Part shown: one piece after another, positions 29,225 through 37,763 of the stretch
Numbering within the stretch: the first letter of the stretch is position 1
How the letters are laid out: the number at the start of each line of letters is the position of its first letter
Assembly (NCBI GenBank): GCA_022792815.1
Contig: JAAWBS010000046.1
Coordinates: forward strand, 1-64,000
Direction: 5' to 3'
Length of the DNA stretch: 64,000 nucleotides
From: Hungatella sp.
GTDB taxonomy: Bacteria > Bacillota > Clostridia > Lachnospirales > Lachnospiraceae
Program-made: the position numbers and the translations under genes
The notes under the pieces: model-generated
Database searches by the model: none
Told to the model about the DNA's origin: nothing
What the model saw: only the letters and a program-made list of their open reading frames with translations

Positions 29225-30127
29225 ATGAGAGAAAAAAGGATAAAATTAAGCCCTCAGCTGAGGACGGACCTGACCGGTTACGCCTTTCTGCTGCCCAACT
29301 TTTTAGGCTGCCTGCTCTTCACCTTTATCCCGGTCCTCTGTTCCCTGGTGTTCAGCTTTACGGACTGGGATTACACCAAAGGCCTGGGCAACTGGAATTT
29401 TAACGGGCTGACCAACTATATCGAGATGTGGACCGACGACTGGTTTCTCGCCTCCTTAAAAAACACGCTGGTGTACACGGCGGCGGTGGTGCCCGTCACC
29501 ATCTGCCTGGCTCTGGTGCTCAGCGTGATCATCGACAAGTACTGTCTGGCCAAGCTTCCCATCTGTCTGGCCATGCTCATGCCTCATCTCTCCAGCATGG
29601 TGGCCATCTCCATCGTGTGGGTGATGATGTACTCCTCCTTCGGGCCGATCACCCAGCTGGTGAGATGGTTCGGGGTGGAGGATGTGCCCAAATGGCTGGC
29701 TGACTACACCTGGGCCATGCCTGCGGTGATTCTGATGATGATCTGGTCCAAGGTGGGATATGCCATCATGATCTACACCTCAGCCATCCAGGGACTGCCC
29801 GCGGAGCTTTACGAGGCGGCGGATATCGACGGTGCGTCAGAGGTGTCCAAATTTTTCAAATTGACCGTACCGTTTTTATCCCCCACCACCTTTTACCTGC
29901 TGATCACCAACATCATCTCCTCGTTCCAGGTATTCGCCTCCATCCAGATCATGACCGGAGGCGGCCCGGGCAACTCCACGTCGGTGCTGGTGTACTACAT
30001 CTACCGCTCTGCCTTCGGCTACTACAAGATGGGCTACGCCTCGGCCATGGCATGGATCCTGTTTGTCATGATCTTCGCCGTGACCCTGATCCAGTGGCGG
30101 GGACAGAAGCGTTGGGTCGGATATTGA
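29225..30127 (+). CDS. Sugar ABC transporter permease
   Basis: EAADIDGASEVSKFFKLTVPFLSP (EAA motif). Confidence 0.93.
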   Translation: MREKRIKLSPQLRTDLTGYAFLLPNFLGCLLFTFIPVLCSLVFSFTDWDYTKGLGNWNFNGLTNYIEMWTDDWFLASLKNTLVYTAAVVPVTICLALVLSVIIDKYCLAKLPICLAMLMPHLSSMVAISIVWVMMYSSFGPITQLVRWFGVEDVPKWLADYTWAMPAVILMMIWSKVGYAIMIYTSAIQGLPAELYEAADIDGASEVSKFFKLTVPFLSPTTFYLLITNIISSFQVFASIQIMTGGGPGNSTSVLVYYIYRSAFGYYKMGYASAMAWILFVMIFAVTLIQWRGQKRWVGY

Positions 30128-30140
30128 GAGAGGTGACGAG

Positions 30141-31025
30141 ATGAACCAAAAAACATTAACCGCAGCAATGAAACAGAAGCTGGGGAGAGACTACCGGTGG
30201 CGGCTTTTCTTCACCGCCGTCATGGTGCTGATCGCCCTGACCATGACCGTACCCATCGCGTGGATGCTGTCGGCCTCCATGAAACAGGCCATGGATGTGA
30301 CCAGGCTTCCCATCAAGTGGATCCCGGAGTACTTTTACCCGGACAACTATGTGGAGGTGTGGAACATCGGAGGAAAAGCCCGCCACGACTACCACTTCGG
30401 ACTGGCCTACTTTAACTCCATCAAGATCGCCGTGATCTGTATGGTGGGAGCGGTTCTCACCAGTTCCATGACCGGCTATGCCTTTGCCAAGATCAAGTTT
30501 CGGGGACGGGAAGCCGTATTCCTGTTCTACCTGGCCACCATGATGATCCCATCCCAGATCACCATCATCCCCAAGTTCGTCATGTTCGATGCCTTAGGGA
30601 TGATCGGAACCCACAGAACTTTGATCCTTCCGGGAATCTTCACTATCACGGGAACCTTCCTCATGCGCCAGTGCTTCACCCAGATCCCGGACGAGATCCG
30701 GGAGTCGGCCAAAGTGGACGGCGCCGGCGAGTTTCGGATCTGGGCCTCGGTTATGGTCCCCATGGCCAAGTCCAGCATGGCCTCCCTGGCCATCATGGTA
30801 TTTTTGTGGACCTGGAACGATTACTTAAATCCCCTGGTATTTCTGCCCAACTGGAAGCTGCAGACCATCCCCCTGGCTCTCACCAGCTTCATCGAGGAGG
30901 CCGGTACTCAGTACCACCTGATGATGGCCGCTGCCGCCTCGGCGCTGATCCCCATGTTCGTGGTATTCATCGCCGGACAGAAGTATCTGATAAAGGGAAT
31001 CACCTCCGGCGCGGTGAAAGGATAG
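30141..31025 (+). CDS. Sugar ABC transporter permease
   Basis: ESAKVDGAGEFRIWASVMVPMAKS (EAA motif). Confidence 0.93.
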   Translation: MNQKTLTAAMKQKLGRDYRWRLFFTAVMVLIALTMTVPIAWMLSASMKQAMDVTRLPIKWIPEYFYPDNYVEVWNIGGKARHDYHFGLAYFNSIKIAVICMVGAVLTSSMTGYAFAKIKFRGREAVFLFYLATMMIPSQITIIPKFVMFDALGMIGTHRTLILPGIFTITGTFLMRQCFTQIPDEIRESAKVDGAGEFRIWASVMVPMAKSSMASLAIMVFLWTWNDYLNPLVFLPNWKLQTIPLALTSFIEEAGTQYHLMMAAAASALIPMFVVFIAGQKYLIKGITSGAVKG

Positions 31026-31027
31026 CT

Positions 31028-32251
31028 ATGGACCAGATCAAGATCACATTTTTAGGGGACGTCATGTGCCAGGGCCCCTTTCTCAAGGCTTTCTGCTCGG
31101 AAGATGGATACGATTTCGGCCCTGTCTTCGCACAGATGAAGGAGGTATTCTCCGAGTCCGATCTGGTGGTGGGAAATCTGGAGACCCCCATTACAGACGA
31201 CTATGAGGAATTGACAAAGGAGCGATACTGCTTCTGCTCCCCCAAGGAATTTGCCAGGGCAGCCTACGACGCAGGCATCACCTGCGTATCCACTGCCAAC
31301 AACCACTGTATGGACCGGGGCCGAAAAGGGATTTCGGACACCATACGGTGCCTGGACGAGATCGGCTTCGCCCACACAGGAATTTTTGAGAAGGGCAGGC
31401 GAGAGGAGCGGAGAGAGCCTCTGATCCTCTCTGTCGGTGGAGTGAGCGTGGGGGTGATGTCCTACACCTACGGGACCAACGCATTTTCCAACCATCAGTA
31501 TCTGAAAAAGGGAGACCGGTACTGCGTCAACCTGTTTCAGAACCAGGAACTGCCGGATCCGGTCTCCCGATTCTTCTTCCGCCGCAGAAAGCAGATTCCC
31601 GGCATCTTAAAGAAGCTCTACAGCCTGGCAAATCCCGTCCAGGCGGCTCTCCCGGTATTTGAGCGGCGATATCCCTCCAAAACCAGAGAGCGGTATCTCT
31701 TAGAGGACGTCAGAGGCATGAAGGAGAGAAAGCCGGATCTCATCCTCTTCTGCATGCACAGCGGCGGCCAGTACAACGAGGAGCCCAATCGGTATACCAG
31801 ACATCTGGCCAGTCTGCTGGCCGGCCAGGGGATCCAGATCGTCATCGGGAACCATGAGCACGTGGTCCACGGGTGCGACCTGTCCGGAATCGAAAGAAAC
31901 CAGTTTACCGCCTGGTGCCTGGGCAATTTCTCCGGTCTTGCCGGAGTCACCAGGGAGCCTTTTGACAAGATGAGCGAGTATTCGGTGGCCTGCAGCCTGT
32001 ATATCGGAAAGCAGGACAAGCGGATCCGGAAGGTAGGCTGCCGTGTTCTGAAGTCTGTGCCGTACCAGGATACCCAGGGAGCCTGCACGGTTCCGGCGTA
32101 TCAGCTGATTCAGAGGGAGACGGAGCCGGAGAAGAGGCGGCAGCTGATCCGGGATATGACGGCAGTGGCTTCCCGGTTCTGCGGGCGGCAGATATCGAGC
32201 GCGGATATCTGTGACGAGTATGCTGCATGGGAGGCGGGAGATACAAAATAG
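31028..32251 (+). CDS. CapA family protein (PGA_cap/metallophosphatase-like)
   Basis: KITFLGDVMCQG; VVGNLETPIT; STANNHCMDRG; IQIVIGNHEHVVHG; start at MDQIKITF inside ORF 30671..32251. Confidence 0.85.
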   Translation: MDQIKITFLGDVMCQGPFLKAFCSEDGYDFGPVFAQMKEVFSESDLVVGNLETPITDDYEELTKERYCFCSPKEFARAAYDAGITCVSTANNHCMDRGRKGISDTIRCLDEIGFAHTGIFEKGRREERREPLILSVGGVSVGVMSYTYGTNAFSNHQYLKKGDRYCVNLFQNQELPDPVSRFFFRRRKQIPGILKKLYSLANPVQAALPVFERRYPSKTRERYLLEDVRGMKERKPDLILFCMHSGGQYNEEPNRYTRHLASLLAGQGIQIVIGNHEHVVHGCDLSGIERNQFTAWCLGNFSGLAGVTREPFDKMSEYSVACSLYIGKQDKRIRKVGCRVLKSVPYQDTQGACTVPAYQLIQRETEPEKRRQLIRDMTAVASRFCGRQISSADICDEYAAWEAGDTK

Positions 32252-32261
32252 GCAGGGAATT

Positions 32262-32320
32262 GGCGGAGGGGAAGGTTGAGAGAGGATTCTCCCAGCCTTC
32301 CCCTCCGCCCCTCTAAAAAA
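32262..32320 (+). terminator. Rho-independent terminator
   Basis: GGCGGAGGGGAAGGTTG...CAGCCTTCCCCTCCGCC, then downstream AAAAAA. Confidence 0.7.
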
Positions 32321-32351
32321 ATATTGTCACGAAGAGAAAGGAGAAGCTCAC

Positions 32352-33125
32352 ATGAACACAGAGTTAATTGAACAGTTTCGAAACCAGATGAGACACGGCC
32401 CCGTCATCGGCCCTTTTATGAAAACCTGCGACCCGGCCTTTGTGGAGGCGGCGGGATATGCGGGGATGAATTTTGTGATTCTGGACACGGAGCACGGCCC
32501 CATCAGCATCGAGAACATGCAGAATAACATCCGGGCGGCTCAACTTGCCGGCGTGTTTCCCATCGTCCGGGTGGGGAACCTGGAGAATATTTCCAAAGCC
32601 CTGGATATCGGGGCGGCAGGGATCCAGGTGCCTCAGGTGTCCTCTAGGGAGGAGGCCATGGAGGTGATCCGGGAGGCAAAGTTTTATCCCGACGGGGAGA
32701 GGGGAGTGTGCCGGTTTGTCCGGGCAGCCCACTATTCTACCATGGCCAGGGAACGGTATTTCGCGGAGGCGGACAAGGCCCTGGTGATCCTGCAGCTGGA
32801 GGGTCAGGATGCCATCGACAATCTGGATGAGATCATGGAGGTGGAGGGAATCGACGTGCTCTTTATCGGGCCCTATGACTTGTCCCAGAGTCTGGGGGTT
32901 CCGGGGCAGACGACCCACCCGGAGGTGATCCGGCAGATGAGGCGGATCGTGAAAGCGGCCAGGGAGCGGGAGATTCTGGTGGGGACGTTTACAGACAGCG
33001 CCGAGACCCTTAAGATGTGGAGCGACGCGGGGGTCCAGTATCTGTCCTACTCGGTGGACGTGGGGATCTTTGCGGATGCCTGCTCCAGGGTAAAACAGGA
33101 ACTTCAGCTGCTGCAGGCCGGGTGA
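32352..33125 (+). CDS. HpcH/HpaI aldolase family protein
   Basis: FVILDTEHGPISIENM; GIQVPQVSSREEA; DVLFIGPYDLSQSLG. Confidence 0.93.
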   Translation: MNTELIEQFRNQMRHGPVIGPFMKTCDPAFVEAAGYAGMNFVILDTEHGPISIENMQNNIRAAQLAGVFPIVRVGNLENISKALDIGAAGIQVPQVSSREEAMEVIREAKFYPDGERGVCRFVRAAHYSTMARERYFAEADKALVILQLEGQDAIDNLDEIMEVEGIDVLFIGPYDLSQSLGVPGQTTHPEVIRQMRRIVKAAREREILVGTFTDSAETLKMWSDAGVQYLSYSVDVGIFADACSRVKQELQLLQAG

Positions 33126-33141
33126 AGAAGGAGAGAAATCT

Positions 33142-34236
33142 ATGCGGATACATCAGAATTTTACAGGCGGGAATATCCGGGTGGTAAGGCAGGAGGATCA
33201 TCGGATCTGGCTGGAGAATGAGTTGAGAGATACGGTGGGAGATTGGTTTTATTGGGCTTTTTGTGTGGAAGGAGCCATGGGACAGACTCTCACCTTTCAT
33301 TTTGGAGAAAAACGGCTTGGGTATTTCGGGCCGGCGGTGAGCCATGACTTAAGAAATTGGGAATGGGTGGGAGGGAAGGACGGGAATTCCTTTACCTACA
33401 CGTTTTCTGAGGATGAGCAGCGGGTCTATTTTGCCCACCATATGCTGTATCACCCGGACAGGTTTGAAGAGTTCTGTGATGGACGCGGCCTTAAGATCCT
33501 GGAATTTTGCAGGTCAGAGAAGGACAGAAAGGTTCCCTCTGTGGAATTCGGAGAGGGGAAATCATGGATTCTTCTCACCGCCCGGCACCATGCCTGTGAA
33601 TCGACCGGGAACTATGTGCTGGAGGGAGTGCTGGAGGAGTTTTTGATCGGCGGAGTTCCGGACGGATTTCGGGTGCTGTGTGTGCCGTTTGTGGACCTTG
33701 ACGGAGTGGTGGACGGTGATCAGGGAAAGAATCGGAAGCCTCATGACCACAACCGGGATTATGAACCAGAATCAGAGGCAGTCTACGAGTCTGTCCGGAC
33801 TCTCAGGAGGTTTATCCTTGAACATCGGGTAGCGTTTGGTTTTGATTTTCACTCGCCCTGGCATCTGGGCGGCAGCAATGACCGGTGCTTCATCGTCCAG
33901 AAGCTGACAGAGCATGTGGAGGAGTTGAACCGGTTCGGGGAGTTTTTCGAGAGCGAGATCACCTGGGAGGCTTTTTCCTACCGCCACAGAGATGATTATC
34001 CTCTGGGGGTCGGGTGGAATCAGCCGGGGACTCCCTCCTTTGCCCCTTTTATTATGGGAAAGCCGGAAGCAGAACTGGCATTTACTCTGGAGACGGCATA
34101 TTTTGGAACCGAGAGCAATGTGTTTGCAGGGGATAAGGCCAAGGAGACGGGGCGCTGTTTTGTGAGGGCCCTGAGAGCTTATCTGGCTGAGAAGACAAAA
34201 GAAAGGGGACGGGATGCTGAGAGAGCATGTGATTAA
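33142..34236 (+). CDS. M14-family zinc carboxypeptidase-like protein
   Basis: LLTARHHACESTGNYVLEG (HxxE), VDLDGV, HDHNRD, DFHSPWHLG, FTLETAYFG. Confidence 0.78.
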   Translation: MRIHQNFTGGNIRVVRQEDHRIWLENELRDTVGDWFYWAFCVEGAMGQTLTFHFGEKRLGYFGPAVSHDLRNWEWVGGKDGNSFTYTFSEDEQRVYFAHHMLYHPDRFEEFCDGRGLKILEFCRSEKDRKVPSVEFGEGKSWILLTARHHACESTGNYVLEGVLEEFLIGGVPDGFRVLCVPFVDLDGVVDGDQGKNRKPHDHNRDYEPESEAVYESVRTLRRFILEHRVAFGFDFHSPWHLGGSNDRCFIVQKLTEHVEELNRFGEFFESEITWEAFSYRHRDDYPLGVGWNQPGTPSFAPFIMGKPEAELAFTLETAYFGTESNVFAGDKAKETGRCFVRALRAYLAEKTKERGRDAERACD

Positions 34237-36034
34237 GACGGATCTTTGCGTGGTCGGCGGTGGACTGGCCGGGATGTGTGCGGCCATCCGTGGCGCCCGG
34301 GAAGGGCTTCAGGTGGTGCTTATGCAGGAGAGGCCGGTGCTGGGAGGCAATGCCTCCTCGGAGATCCGCATGTGGATCTGCGGGGCCAACGGAAGGGATA
34401 ACCGGGAGACAGGGATCCTGGAAGAGATCTGTCTGGAAAATCTGTATCGGAATCCCACGAAGAATTATTATCTGTGGGACACGGTTCTCTATGAGTTTGT
34501 GAAGAGGGAGAGGAATCTGACTCTGCTTTTGAACTGTACCTGCATGAAAGCGGACGTCGAGGAGGGGGCATTTGCCCACGGAAGAGGGAAGCGGATCAGG
34601 AGTGTGACGGGATATCAGATGACTACACAGGAGTTTTTCCGGGTGGAGGCTAAGATGTATGGGGACTGTTCCGGCGACAGCATTCTGGCTCCCTTGTGCG
34701 GAGCGGATTTTATGCTTGGCAGGGAGGGGAAGGAGGACTTTGGCGAGGACACGGACCGGGAGGCTTCTGATCAGAAGGTTATGGGCATGAGCTGTCTGAT
34801 TCAGGCCAGGGAACAGGAGAGGGCGGTTCCCTTTATTCCGCCGGACTGGAGCCGTACTCTGACAGAAAATGAAAGGCTTTTGCGCCGGCCGGATCTTCAT
34901 GATACTCTGGAAAATTTCTGGTATCTGGAGCTGGGCGGGGAGCAGGATACCATCGCGGATACGGAGGAGGTCCGGGACAAGCTGATCCCGCTGGCCATGG
35001 GGATGTGGGATTATGTAAAGCACGGTTACGGGGAGAACACGGACCGGTGGGACCTGGAGTTTGTCGGGTTTCTTCCGGGAAAGAGGGAGTCCAGACGGAT
35101 GGTGGGGGAGTATGTTCTGACTCAGAAGGATCTGAGCCGAGGCAGAGAATTTGAGGACGCGGCGGCTTACGGGGGATGGAAGATGGATGACCACTGCCCG
35201 GGAGGATTTTTCTATGACGGGCCTCCCAACCGACTGTTTCAGGTCCAGGAGCCCTACCAGATTCCCTACCGGTGTCTATATTCGAAAAATGTAGACAACC
35301 TGTTTTTTGCGGGGAGAAACATCTCTGCCACCCATCTGGCACTGAGCAGCACCAGGGTCATGGGAACCTGCGCCATCCTGGGGGAGGCGGTGGGAGCGGC
35401 GGCGTTTCTCGCCGTGACCAGAGAAGCCTCTCCCCATGACGTGTATCTGCGGCACTTAGGGGAGCTTCAGCAGATTCTGATGAACGGGGACTGTTTTCTT
35501 CCGGGAAGAAAAAGGAAGGTCTCTCCGGTCTGTGACGGCGCTGCGGGAATTCCGGAATGCCTGAGACAGGGCATGGACCGGGAACATGAGTGTTATGGGG
35601 ACCACAAGGGGAAGCTGGTGAAAAACCGTGAGGAGCTGGCCTATGAATTTCCCGGCGGGGAATATGTGGGTACGGTTCACATCGTCTTTGACAGTGATTT
35701 AAACCGGGAGACGCTGGCCGGGGACAAGACGGAGCGCACCCACAGCATGAGGGCCAATGTGAGATTGGACAGCCCTCTGGTCTCTCTGCCGAAAACTTTG
35801 TGCCGGGAGTTTGCGGTGTCCAGCGAGGGCCGGCTCCTCTGTCATGTGACTGACAACCGAAAGCGCTGTATCCGGATTCCGGTGGAAAGAAGGGTGAGAG
35901 ATGTCCGGCTGACGGTGCTCTCCAACTGGGGAGAGACAGGGAAGACAAGAGTTTTAGCCTTTGATGTGGAAGAATCGGGGCTTTTGGAAGACGGACGGTT
36001 AAAAAATCCGCTTACCCGAAAAAATGACAGTTGA
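34214..36034 (+). CDS. FAD-dependent oxidoreductase (FAD_oxidored-like)
   Basis: TDLCVVGGGLAGMCAAIRGAREG; NLFFAGRNISATHLALSSTRVMGTCAILGEAVG. Confidence 0.88.
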   Translation: MLREHVIKTDLCVVGGGLAGMCAAIRGAREGLQVVLMQERPVLGGNASSEIRMWICGANGRDNRETGILEEICLENLYRNPTKNYYLWDTVLYEFVKRERNLTLLLNCTCMKADVEEGAFAHGRGKRIRSVTGYQMTTQEFFRVEAKMYGDCSGDSILAPLCGADFMLGREGKEDFGEDTDREASDQKVMGMSCLIQAREQERAVPFIPPDWSRTLTENERLLRRPDLHDTLENFWYLELGGEQDTIADTEEVRDKLIPLAMGMWDYVKHGYGENTDRWDLEFVGFLPGKRESRRMVGEYVLTQKDLSRGREFEDAAAYGGWKMDDHCPGGFFYDGPPNRLFQVQEPYQIPYRCLYSKNVDNLFFAGRNISATHLALSSTRVMGTCAILGEAVGAAAFLAVTREASPHDVYLRHLGELQQILMNGDCFLPGRKRKVSPVCDGAAGIPECLRQGMDREHECYGDHKGKLVKNREELAYEFPGGEYVGTVHIVFDSDLNRETLAGDKTERTHSMRANVRLDSPLVSLPKTLCREFAVSSEGRLLCHVTDNRKRCIRIPVERRVRDVRLTVLSNWGETGKTRVLAFDVEESGLLEDGRLKNPLTRKNDS

Positions 36035-36057
36035 CATTTGCAGAAAATATGCTAAAA
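36030..36057 (+). promoter_or_regulatory. Sigma-A-like promoter of pheS T-box transcript
   Basis: TTGACA-16 bp-TAAAAT. Confidence 0.75.
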
Positions 36058-36079
36058 TGTACCGTAAAGTCCCATAATA

Positions 36080-36341
36080 AAAAGCGATGAAGGCGTTAGT
36101 AGACCCTTATTTTCTGCCAGAGAGAAGGAATCACCGGCTGTAAGTTCCTTTCAGTTCCGTAAGCGGTCGAAGTTCCCGCCCGAGCTTCGCAGTTGAAACG
36201 GATACAGGGAATCCCTGTCAGGAAAGTAGGCTGCGACGTCCCTTGCACGTTACGCATAAAAGAGTGCCTGTATGTCTGATACAGGAATCAGGGTGGTACC
36301 GCGATGAATTCGTCCCTTCGTTGATCGAAGGGACTTTTTTT
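36080..36341 (+). promoter_or_regulatory. T-box leader (Phe), specifier likely UUC at 36173-36175
   Basis: AGAGAGAAGGAATCACCGGCTG stem I distal motif; AGGGTGGTACCGCG T-box; GTCCCTTCGttgatCGAAGGGACTTTTTTT terminator. Confidence 0.93.
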
Positions 36342-36451
36342 GTATCACAGAAGCACTCTCCTATGATACAAAATGCTCCCCAAGGATCACACCGCGGCGG
36401 AGAGGAATGATGTCGCTGCCCCTGCAATCAATCAAAGAAAAGGAGAGCAGC

Positions 36452-37471
36452 ATGAAAGAGCAGTTAGAGAAGATCAAAGAGGAAGCATTAAAGCAGATCG
36501 AGTCTTCTGAAGCCCTGGATCGGTTAAACGAGATCAGAGTCGCCTATCTGGGGAAAAAGGGGGAACTGACCAGTGTGCTTAAGGGAATGAAGAATGTAGC
36601 GCCGGAAGACCGGCCGAAGGTAGGGCAGCTGGTCAATGAGGCCAGAGAACTGATCGAGGCCAAGTTGGAGGAGACCAGACAGGCATTGGCCAGAAAGGCC
36701 AGAGAGGCCCAGATGAAAGCCGAGGTCATCGACGTGACCCTTCCGGCCAGGAAGGCCAATGTGGGCCACCGCCATCCCAACACCATCGCATTGGAGGAGT
36801 TGGAGAGGATCTTTGTGGGAATGGGATATGAGGTGGTGGAAGGCCCTGAGATCGAGTATGATGAGTACAATTTCACCAAATTGAATATTCCCGAGAACCA
36901 TCCGGCCAAGGATGAACAGGATACCTTTTATATCAACAAAGAGATCGTGCTGCGGACCCAGACCTCACCGGTGCAGGCCCGCACTATGGAAAAAGGCAAG
37001 CTTCCTATCCGCATGATCTCTCCGGGGAGGGTATTCCGCTCCGATGAGGTGGATGCCACCCATTCCCCGTCGTTCCATCAGGTGGAAGGACTGGTGATCG
37101 ACAAGAATATCACCTTTGCGGACTTAAAGGGAACCCTGGCTGAATTTGCCCGGGAGCTTTTCGGGGAGGAGACCAGAGTAAAATTCCGTCCCCACCATTT
37201 CCCCTTCACCGAGCCCAGCGCGGAGATGGATGTCAGCTGCTTTAAGTGCGGCGGAAGCGGCTGCCGCTTCTGCAAAGGAACCGGTTGGATCGAGATCCTG
37301 GGCTGCGGCATGGTTCATCCCCATGTATTCGAGATGTGCGGCATCGACCCGGAAACATACACCGGCTTTGCCTTCGGCGTCGGCTTAGAGCGCATCGCCC
37401 TGTTAAAATACGAGATTGACGATATGAGGCTCCTCTACGAAAACGACATCAGATTTCTTCGACAGTTTTAA
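36452..37471 (+). CDS. pheS: Phenylalanine--tRNA ligase alpha subunit
   Basis: Class II aaRS, GRVFRSDEVDATHSPSFHQVEGLVID; start at MKEQLEK. Confidence 0.98.
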   Translation: MKEQLEKIKEEALKQIESSEALDRLNEIRVAYLGKKGELTSVLKGMKNVAPEDRPKVGQLVNEARELIEAKLEETRQALARKAREAQMKAEVIDVTLPARKANVGHRHPNTIALEELERIFVGMGYEVVEGPEIEYDEYNFTKLNIPENHPAKDEQDTFYINKEIVLRTQTSPVQARTMEKGKLPIRMISPGRVFRSDEVDATHSPSFHQVEGLVIDKNITFADLKGTLAEFARELFGEETRVKFRPHHFPFTEPSAEMDVSCFKCGGSGCRFCKGTGWIEILGCGMVHPHVFEMCGIDPETYTGFAFGVGLERIALLKYEIDDMRLLYENDIRFLRQF

Positions 37472-37482
37472 TCAGCAATGAG

Positions 37483-37587
37483 GCGTGCACCGGGAAAAGC
37501 TCACAGTTTTCCAGAGGTGAGCGTGCTCACATATGGAAATCTGCGAGTATTTCCCGGTATAGGGCGAAAGCCCGTAAGCGAGAAAAG
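37483..37587 (+). repeat. 105-bp structured repeat, copy 1
   Basis: Identical to 37632-37736. Confidence 0.97.
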
Positions 37588-37631
37588 CGGAGCTTTTGGA
37601 GCTTGAGCCGCCGGGGCCGAAGTCTGAGAAA

Positions 37632-37736
37632 GCGTGCACCGGGAAAAGCTCACAGTTTTCCAGAGGTGAGCGTGCTCACATATGGAAATCTGCGAGTATT
37701 TCCCGGTATAGGGCGAAAGCCCGTAAGCGAGAAAAG
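37632..37736 (+). repeat. 105-bp structured repeat, copy 2
   Basis: Identical to 37483-37587. Confidence 0.97.
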
Positions 37737-37763
37737 GAAACTCAACAAAAAAGGAGAACAATC

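Noticed and set aside
30671-31027. N-terminal extension of the CapA ORF
   Set aside because: Overlaps permease coding sequence in another frame; real start MDQIKITF at 31028
36218-36427. 69-aa minus-strand ORF
   Set aside because: Antisense of the T-box leader, no supporting signals
37483-37736. Possible CRISPR-like repeat pair
   Set aside because: Only two long 105-bp units with one spacer, internal stems, no cas genes
37596-37763. N-terminal extension of the pheT ORF through the 105-bp repeat
   Set aside because: Canonical start with RBS at 37764; extension is non-coding repeat
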